Assembly: GCA_024449915.1 (NCBI GenBank)
Contig: JAMZAV010000160.1
Span: 682,001 to 746,000, forward strand
DNA length: 64,000 nucleotides
DNA from: Sweltsa coloradensis
Taxonomy: Eukaryota; Arthropoda; Insecta; Plecoptera; Chloroperlidae
Direction: 5' to 3'
Below are positions 56,494 to 64,000 of the stretch, in pieces. Position numbers and translations under genes: made by a program. Each line of letters begins with the position of its first letter. The stretch's first letter is position 1. The notes under the pieces were generated by a model that was not told the origin of the DNA, made no database searches, and saw only the letters and a program-made list of their open reading frames with translations.

Positions 56494-59475
56494 CAGGCGC
56501 GGCTGGTCAGGTGAGGCAACTGAGGCCAGGCCTCGCCTGTCTTTACTGCCCCACCTAGACATTATAATAATAGATGTCAAGTTGAGCAGTGCAAATTCAG
56601 AAATCCATCATCCGAGAGGCAGATGTTTTTGAACTGGGATGTACGCTGCATGGTCAGCACGTGGCTGGCGCCTTTTCTTAGCTTAGGGGTGGGGGTTTGT
56701 CCGCACCATTCTCATCCATTCAAACAGATCTGAAGAGAGGAGGCCTTCAGCTCTTCCTCTTTGTAGTAGTGTATGAGTTTACATCGTTTCCTTGGCAACC
56801 GAGACATCGAATTGGGAATGGGATGCCTAACCGTATGAAAAAAACTGCCACTCTAGAGGCCGGAAAGGAGACTCCTCAAAGTTATTTCTCCATTCAGTTG
56901 TGTGTTAGTTCTATCGGGGTGAGGTGCGGTTGAATGGAAGTGGAAGCGAGTGCAAGTGAAACAAGTGGTTCAGATATTATTATTTCATTAATAGAAACAC
57001 CTTTTAGGCGTAGAAATCAAATTGACAAACATAATACTATATTAATTACAGGTAGGCCTACGCCTCAAATTACGACTCTGAAAAGTGACCAGAGAAACGG
57101 ACAACGGTGTTTTCGGTCGTTCAAAAAAAGTTGGTATGAGAGTAACAAGTGGCTTGCCAGATCTGTCCAAACAAGTGTCTTTACTGTTGGCCTGGCGTTT
57201 TTAATTTCAAACAAAAAAACCGTGTGGAACAGTGATGGATATTTTGATTTAAAAAATTTATCGAGAGGATTGTCCCTCCACAAAAATTCAAAGGAACACA
57301 TTCAATGCCACGTGGGTTTAAAATCACTTGAGAAATCTTCTGCTCCGATCACAGAATTATTATCCGATCACGCTCGAGAATGTAAAATTCAGTAAAACGA
57401 AAATGTACGAAAAAATCGCGAACTTTTAAAAAGACTAATCGATCTAACTGTTGTCCTGTGCAAAAATGAACTAGGATTTCGTGGATACGATGAATCATCC
57501 CAATCATATAATCGCGGAAATTTTAAAGACATATTTAAATGTATTGTAAAACACGATAGTGCACTACAAAAACATTGTGAGCAGTTGGGGGGAACATTTA
57601 CAGGCCTTTCAAGGCTATTCAAAACGAGCTTATTGAATGCTTGGATGAAGAAGTAGCAGATTACGTCAAACTAGAGATAGGTAAAACACCATTTTTCTCA
57701 GTACAAGTTGAGGACAGCACTGACATTTCAGAGAAATCACAATGCTCTATTATTTTGAGGTTTGTTGATAAAAATGGAGATATTCAAGAACGGTTCCTTG
57801 GTTTTTATGACGTCAGCAAAGGAACAACTGCGAGTGGTTTGTATGAAGTATTAAATTCGGCGTTAGATGATCTGTCATATAGAGAGAAACTAATTGCACA
57901 ATGTTACGATGGAGCGAGCGTTATGGCTGGACAGCTGGGTGGGTTGCAAGTCAAGGTTCGAACCCAGGCACCTGAAGCACTGTTCGTACACTGTGTGGCT
58001 CACAGGCTCAACTTGGTATTACAACACGGGGCAAGAAGCATTCGAGAAACACGCTCTTTCTTTTCAAAAGTTCACACCTTTCCTACTTTTTTTTATAATT
58101 CTGCTAAAGGCAGTGAATTTCTTTCATGTATCGTTGGGAAGCGCATTCCTTCCCACACAGAAGTGCGATGGAACTCGAATTCAAAGCCGTTAGCTTTTAT
58201 CGTTACTCAAAGAGATGCTCTGATTTTAGTGTTTCGTGATATATTACAATCGGAAGATACGTCCGAAGCTTCTTATGATGCAGCTGAAACCTTGTTAGCC
58301 AAACTCAATAACTTCCAGTTTGTCTTTCTACTTCACGTGTACAACGACATCTTCAAAATTACTGATGTGCTGTTCGATATATTACAAAAGAAGATATTTG
58401 ATGTGAATCATAGTTTTGCACAGGTAGAAACAGCAGTACGACGAATAAAAGAGTTTCGATGCGCTGCCAAAGCAAATGCATATATCGATTATGTGAAATC
58501 TATCACCGGCCCACCTCCAGCAACCCGTGGCGCACAGCAAGAATATAAAGACAAGTATCGAAAATTACATTTCGAAATTATCGACAATATTACACTGCAG
58601 CTAGACACGCGATTTAGTGACATACAAAAACTCGGCTTTTTAGCACTAGTTGACTCAACACGATTTCAAACGTATAGTGAATATGTATTTCCCATCGAAG
58701 CGTTTCACTCACTAAAACTATTCTATTCGAGCCGTTTTGATTTTAATCGCTTAAAAATTGAACTGGAAGTAATTTACGCAGATGGAAGTTTTGCATCGCT
58801 CTCAGTGACCGACGTAATTAAATTGTTTATTTCAAATGATCTCGTTGAAGTACTTCAAGAAGCGTTTAATTTATTCTGCTTGGTGGCAACTATTCCCGTG
58901 ACAAGTTCTAGTGTTGAAAGAAGCTTTTCGTGTTTGAATCGTGTGAAAATGTACCTCAGAAGTACTATGACACAAGAAAGACTAGCAGTAACCACACTCG
59001 CAATCGAGAAGGAACTTCTCTGTAAACTAGAAACCCGCGAATCGTGGTACGATGACGTCATTACACGTTTCGCCAGAAAAAAAGAGAGGCGGATCGATCT
59101 GATTTTCAAATAACACCGTCAAGACACCAGTGGTGAGTAGAGCGCTTTTAATTTTTAATTCTTAAGATCAGCTATACAATATTGAACGAAATACAATAAC
59201 GTGAATGCAAAGGCATCCGCAGGGGTAGGGGGGGGGGGCAAGCCGGGCAGTGGCACTTAGTTTCGAGTATCGACTGCACAAAAATTACATTTTTTTGGTA
59301 TTGCATTCAGCTCACTACCTTTTTCTAAAACGCGCCACACGCACTCTAAAAATCTGATTTTCAAAAATTTCGCCTGCGGCGCTATTGTTGGGGGGCAGAG
59401 CCCCCCAAACCCTTCGTGCTGGTCCCACGAAAGTAGCCTGGCCTCACCAGTCTCATTGCCTCAGAGCCGCCACTG
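56494..59475 (+). mobile_element. Complete hAT transposon, 2,982 bp
   Basis: Ends CAGGCGCGGCTGGTC and (complement) CAGTGGCGGCTCTGAGGCAA; both continue with TGAGGCAA and TGAGGCCAGGC-type words. The 8-bp duplication CCATCCAT is identical on both sides (56486-56493 and 59476-59483). It carries one transposase gene with few lesions, making it the youngest full-length element here. Confidence 0.95.
56934..59113 (+). pseudogene. hAT transposase (ZMYM1-like), nearly intact
   Basis: N-terminal part (56934-57395) has RCFRSFKKSWYESNKWLARS, then GYFDLKNLSRGLSLHKNSKE, the TTF-type zinc finger framework. The usual FCxxC is replaced by FTVGL, probably a small frameshift. A TAA at 57393-57395 follows, then a frame encoding LLKRLIDLTVVLCKNELGFR. 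From 57641 a 490-codon frame holds EDSTDISEKSQCSIILRF, CYDGASVMAGQLGGLQ (catalytic Asp regions), HCVAHRLNLVL, and the dimerisation region TSSSVERSFSCLNRVKMYLR, stop 59111-59113. Only about three lesions separate it from a full ORF. It would cut and paste its own element. Confidence 0.9.
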
Positions 59476-59483
59476 CCATCCAT

Positions 59484-60078
59484 TAATGTGCCATCTCAAC
59501 TATTGGAATCCTACGATCACTCGTCCACCCGAGTACGGAACCTCAGACCTGACCCAGACTTCTCCGCTATTGCTACTGTACTCTCGCATCCTAGGCTTAT
59601 CCCCCCCACTCCCGTATCCCTAGTACCCTCCCCTCATTAACCACCATACAAGCCCATTCTGCTTTCTCCCACATGAAAACATCTGGCAACTTTACATTAG
59701 TCATTTGCAAGTTTTTTATCTTAATTTACTTCTTAAAATATCTTTGTGAAGTGAACCTGTGACACAAATTAAAATAATGTCAAAATTCACCAAATAACAC
59801 GTAGACCTTTAATGCCCGTCATTTAGAACGCGGGTGCGACTTTGAACCTTAGAATCCATTCAAATTTTATTTTTAATAAAAACATGTTTTTTTCAGCAAT
59901 GTGCAGTGTAGTACTAACTTTTAATTTTCAACTTCATGGTGTTTCATAACACGTTAATATTTTGTATGTAATCTTCCACTGTCTTACGCAATACAGCATT
60001 ATAGCGGTAAATATAGAAGATATCAATGTCCGGTATCACCTTATCATTGTCAGATCCATTATTTCCTTGTTAGCTTTA
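59484..60078. other. No gene recognised
   Basis: CCT-rich then AT-rich DNA without a supported exon or repeat. The first part continues the sequence that flanked the SINE before the hAT insertion. Confidence 0.5.
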
Positions 60079-60925
60079 ACTAGGAAACGCTCAGTTGGAC
60101 GCGTTGATAAGCAAGCACGTGCTTTAGCTAGACCCACATTGCACATTTTTTTAAATATTTAAATTTGCGACGTTCGCTGTCCACAGGGCCATGTTTCCAA
60201 TATTATTTATTATTGCCAAGGTATTTGGGTAAACCCGTGTGTAAACTTTTACTTTGTGGATAAAATCCACCGCCATCTAGAGGACCTTGACTCATTGGGA
60301 AAACTATTTAAACTCTTTGGTGACAAATAATCCACTGCTTCCTCAAAAGTATTTTGATTACTTCTAGGTGGCAGTGCATTAGAAACTTCGCGCGTCTTTT
60401 CTTCTTTTTTTGTTATAATGTAATTTCCATTTACACTTCTTATCGGATCAAAATAAAATTAACACATTCGTGACCGGACGGACATTCTAAATGATTTGGC
60501 CACCTCAGATTTTGTCGCCGTTTAGTTTGAAAAAAAAACTTTCGATTTACTTTAATGTAACTTTTTAACTTTTTGAACGATTTTGCCACAAAACTAATGG
60601 CATTCAATCAAGAACAAAGCTTGCGGATGGTCAAAATTTCAAATCGATCCGAGCCTTCGTTCGAACGTTATGGCGAGACATACAAACAAACAAAAAACAA
60701 AAAAAAACAAAACAAAAAGACAGAAAAAAACAAAACCAGTGACTAATTTTTCCGGCAGAGTCAAATGGAAACGCTCGCTTAAATATACTCTTATATTTTA
60801 AGTTTCCTTCCTGCACTTGATTCACTTCTGTCTTCGGGTTTACATTGTAAATGTACAGTGCTGAATGAGAGACAATCTCGTGTTGACATTTCATCATCGC
60901 AGTGATGATTAAAATTACTTCTTAC

Positions 60926-61062
60926 ACTTGTGCCCGAGACCGTATGGTAGTATATCTTGAAGCCGGTGAGGACACTGTTAGGCTGGTGGGGTGACCCCCA
61001 TGTGAGGTACAACGCAGTCGAGCCCAGCTCGTAGGCGTCGAATCTCGTAACAGGCCCTGGCA
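60926..61062 (-). CDS. Fibronectin type III exon (neuroglian/L1CAM-like)
   Basis: On the minus strand an acceptor TTGTTCCAG precedes 61062 and a donor AGT|GTAAGA follows 60926; the exon is 137 bp. It encodes PGPVTRFDAYELGSTALYLT, WGSPHQPNSVLTGFKIYYHT and VSGTS. This is the first half of an FN3 domain: conserved Trp, PN, LTG and the tyrosine pair. The GS.ALYL.W..P..PN..LTG..IYY..V.GT pattern is what I recall from neuroglian/L1-type adhesion proteins. No other exon of the gene was found in the window. The minus-strand ORF beyond 60926 is intron. Confidence 0.65.
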
Positions 61063-61075
61063 CTGGAACAACGAG

Positions 61076-61208
61076 CAGCATGGCACACATATTCAATACT
61101 TGGGGATGTAATCGCATATTGTGTTATACTAATGAGAGTGATTATACAACGTGCAGCATGGCACACATATTCAATACTTGGTGATTTAATCACATATTGT
61201 GTTATACT
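61076..61208. repeat. 75-bp direct duplication beside the FN3 exon
   Basis: GCAGCATGGCACACATATTC plus AATACTTGG.GAT.TAATC and CATATTGTGTTATACT occurs twice. The second copy runs straight into repeat copy 2 at 61206. Confidence 0.85.
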
Positions 61209-63140
61209 AGGAAACGCTCAGTTGGACGCGTTGATAAGCGAGCACGTGCTATAGCTAGACCCACATTGCACATTTTTTTAAATTTTAATTTGCGACGTTC
61301 GCTGTCCACAGGCCATGTTTCCAATATTATTTATTATTGCCAAGGTATTTGGGTAAACCCGTGTGTTAATGTTTACTTTGTGGATAAAACCACCGCCATC
61401 TAGAGGACCTTGACTCCTTGGGAAAACTATTTAAACTCTTTGTTGACAAATAATAGACTGCTTCCTCGAAAGTATTTTGATTACTTCTAGGTGGCAGTGC
61501 ATTAGAAACTTCGCGCGTCTTTTCGTTGCCATGGCAACGTTACTTTTGTTATAATGTAATTTCCATCTACACTACTTATCGGATCAAAATTAAATTAACA
61601 TATTCGTTACCGGACGGACATTCTAAATGATTTGGCTATCTCAGATTTTGTCGCCGTTTAGTTTGAAAAAAAAAACTTTCGATTAACTTTAATGTAACTT
61701 TTTAACTTTTTGAACGATTTTGCCACAAAACTAATGGCATTCAACCGAGAACGAAGCTTGCGGATGGTCAAAATTTCAACTCGATCCGAGCCTCCGTTCG
61801 AACGTTATGGCGAAACAAAAAAACAAACAAAAAAAAAAAAAACCAGTGACTAATTTTTCCGGCAGAGTCAAATGGAAACGCTCGCTTAACAAACACTGTA
61901 AATTATACTAGGAAACGCTCAGTTGGACGCTTTGATAAGCGAGCCGTGTTTATAGCTAGACCCACATTGCACATTTTTTTAAATTTAAAAATTTACGACG
62001 TTCGCGTTTCCAGTATTATTTATTATTGCCAAGGTATTTGGGTAAACCCGTGTTTAAATCTTTACTTTAAATCCACCGCCATCTAGAGGACCTTGACTCC
62101 TTGGGAAAACTATTTAAACTCTTTGTTGACAAATAATAGACTGCTTCCTCGAAAGTATTTTGATTACTTCTAGTGGCAGTGCATTAGAAACTTTGCGCTC
62201 TTTTCGTTGCCATGGCAACGTTACTTTTGTTATAATGTAATTTCCATCTACACTACTTATCGGATCAAAATAAAATTAACATATTCGTGACCGGACGGAC
62301 ATTCTAAATGATTTGGCTATCTCAGATTTTGTCGCCGTTGAGTTTGAAAAAAAAACTTTCGATTAACTTTAATGTAACTTTTTAACTTTTTGAACGATTT
62401 TGCCACAAAACTATTGGCATTCAATCGAGAACAAAGCTTGCGGATGGTGAAAATTTCAACTCGATCCGAGCCTCCGTTCGACCGCTATCATGAGCCAAAA
62501 AAGCTGCACGACTTTCTGTTGCCATGGTAACCGTACTTTGTTATAATGTAATTTCCATCTACACTACTTATCGGATCAAAATAAAATTAACATATTCGTG
62601 ACCGGACGGACATTCTAAATGATTTGGCAATCTCAGATTTTGTCCCTGTTAAGTTTTAGAAAAAAACTTTTGATTAACTTTAATGTAACTTTTTAACTTT
62701 TTGAACGATTTTGCCACAAAACTAATGGCATTCAATCGAGAACAAAGCTTGCGGATGGTGAAAATTTCAACTCGATCCGAGCCTCCGTTCGAACGTTATC
62801 GCGAGACATACAAAAAAAAAAAACAAACAAACAAACAAACAAAAAAAAAAAAAAAAAAACCAGTGACTAATTTTTCCGGCAGAGTCAAATGGAAACGCTC
62901 GCTTAACAAACACTGTAAATTATATTACAATCGTAGTCAATTTAGTCGACAGAGTAGTTTTGCCAACAAAAGTTTATGCGGTCAAAGTGCTAATGTAAAG
63001 TTTGTTCGGTCTAACGCTACCCATCGAAAGAAACATTCATTCCTTTACAACAAATTGTCTCCTTTGTTGGTCACAATATGTTGCGGTTTCCATTCATATT
63101 TTCTTGTATTCGGCTGCCAATTATCTCAGCCAGCGGTTTA

Positions 63141-63540
63141 GCCGAGCTCGTTTAACCGGTTCCCGCTCGAACACCGAAGTTAAGCAGAATCGGGCGTGGT
63201 CATGGGTAGAGTGGGTGACCGCTCTACCCTGAAACTCATGTATACCGCTGGGAAGAGCAGATGGAGGGTTCGAAAGCTAGTGTAACGGCTTCGTTCTCCT
63301 TGACGTCTGCTCGGCAGTCCGGGTTAGTGGAGGAACCTATATGACTGTCAAAGTTACACCGTCCTGTCGGATGGGACGTTAAGCCGTTGATCCCCTTGGT
63401 ACTTTTTGAAAGGAGTAGGCTACGTGCCGGTACCGGGTTTCCCCTCCTCCCTTCTGTTCATACTTCATCCTCATCTATCACCACTCATCGTCTCGATTAG
63501 TCAAAGTGCATAAATATGAGACGTTAAGCAATATTCAATC
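63141..63540 (+). mobile_element. 5S-rRNA-headed SINE (SINE3 type)
   Basis: 63150-63250 aligns by eye with 5S rRNA: CACCGAAGTTAAGCAGAATC (A-box region), GGGCGTGGTCATGGGTAGAG and TGGGTGACCGC (C box), then ATACCGCTGGG. A ~200-bp body contains GTCGGATGGGACGTTAAGCC, and the tail holds CATCCTCATCTATCACCACT and TGAGACGTTAAGCAATATTC. The 5' third of 5S is not recognisable. Confidence 0.8.
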
Positions 63541-64000
63541 AAAAAGCCAATTATCTCGGGAAACCCCTTTCTATATTTTGTAGTCCCAAATTCTTTTGGC
63601 CACCCATTTGGCTGAATCTTCAAAACTCTGATTGTGGTTGGTCAACAAAGTTTTTCAACTCCACGTGGAGTAATTCAGTACTTCCCAGAATTCCATGTGA
63701 ATAACAATTTATACTAGAATTAGTTGAATAAAAAGACTTAACTCCTTGGAGGAATTCTAGATCTTCAAGGGTACCGTTAACCGAACAAACTTTAACTAAC
63801 ATGCGAGACTTATCTCGGTTAATAGAGACGTTAACGTCGTTAAGCAACATAAATCATCATCACCCTAACCCTTCTACTGCACCTCTGATGTGAGGTGACC
63901 AGTACCACACCTCAATCACCTCCCTCTCCTCCAGATTATTAATTCATTTCCCCCCCCCCCCCCCTCCATCATCCTCGAGTCTTCATCTCTCACAACATCT
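63541..64000. other. No gene recognised; C run near the edge
   Basis: A 76-codon minus-strand frame (63850-63620) has non-repetitive composition but no recognised motif. A C tract lies at 63950-63964. Confidence 0.4.

Larger units (their letters stand above)
60079..62910. repeat. ~700-bp repeat, four copies (last partial)
   Basis: Copies at 60079-60783, 61206-61890, 61907-62485 and 62514-62906. Each full copy starts CTAGGAAACGCTCAGTTGGA and holds CTATTTAAACTCTTTG, TCGTGACCGGACGGACATTC and GCGGATGGTCAAAATTTCAA. They end AAATGGAAACGCTCGCTTAA after an A/C-rich run. Identity is roughly 90-95% by eye. Copies 2 and 3 contain GTTGCCATGGCAACGTTACT, a perfect palindrome that copy 1 lacks. Not coding. 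Confidence 0.9.

Noticed and set aside
63620..63850. 76-codon minus-strand ORF
   Set aside because: Non-repetitive but without a recognisable motif. It could be a retroelement fragment; insufficient support for a CDS.

Overview
This is eukaryotic (animal) DNA with long introns and very dense transposable elements. There are no bacterial-style operons. The best gene, a five-exon HAD phosphatase, and a fibronectin-III exon read as arthropod-like from recalled family features. Pogo, hAT, Merlin, Penelope, TTAA and many LINE/SINE relics, plus very frequent AGGCCTA words, fit a repeat-rich invertebrate, perhaps a crustacean. The species cannot be fixed from sequence alone.

Layout. 1-3.6 kb: Penelope-like 3' end with a hammerhead-like motif, a tRNA-like gene, and a broken LINE. 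3.9-6.4 kb: a C2H2 zinc-finger terminal exon, a 574-bp inverted-repeat element and a decayed second zinc-finger fragment. 7.4-9.2 kb: a minus-strand LINE and a tRNA-type SINE. 10.3-18.1 kb: a nest of elements, including a Merlin relic and a TTAA element split by a LINE that is itself split by a hAT element. 18.3-28.85 kb: a PGP/PDXP-type phosphatase whose five exons join to exactly 314 codons including the stop. Its introns carry a ~180-bp satellite, a 1.19-kb inverted-repeat element, a SINE and a hAT copy.

29-37 kb: hAT-type MITEs, LINE 3' ends and several tRNA-derived SINEs. 37.95-42.2 kb: a C-rich minisatellite with very noisy units, followed to about 43.35 kb by sequence full of stretched homopolymers that looks like poor consensus. 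43.4-51.3 kb: the intact copy of the TTAA element, a Copia RNase H relic, a ~380-bp fold-back and tandem repeats. 51.9-55.5 kb: a possible unrecognised multi-exon gene, including an exon made of tandem repeats. 55.6-59.5 kb: a MITE, a hairpin, a SINE, and a 2,982-bp hAT element with perfect 8-bp target duplications that had inserted beside the SINE tail. 60-63.6 kb: four copies of a ~700-bp repeat with a minus-strand FN3 exon between the first two, then a 5S-rRNA-headed SINE.

Only the phosphatase, the zinc-finger exon, the FN3 exon and possibly the 51.9-55.5 kb exons look like host genes. Most other open frames are decayed transposon proteins or chance.
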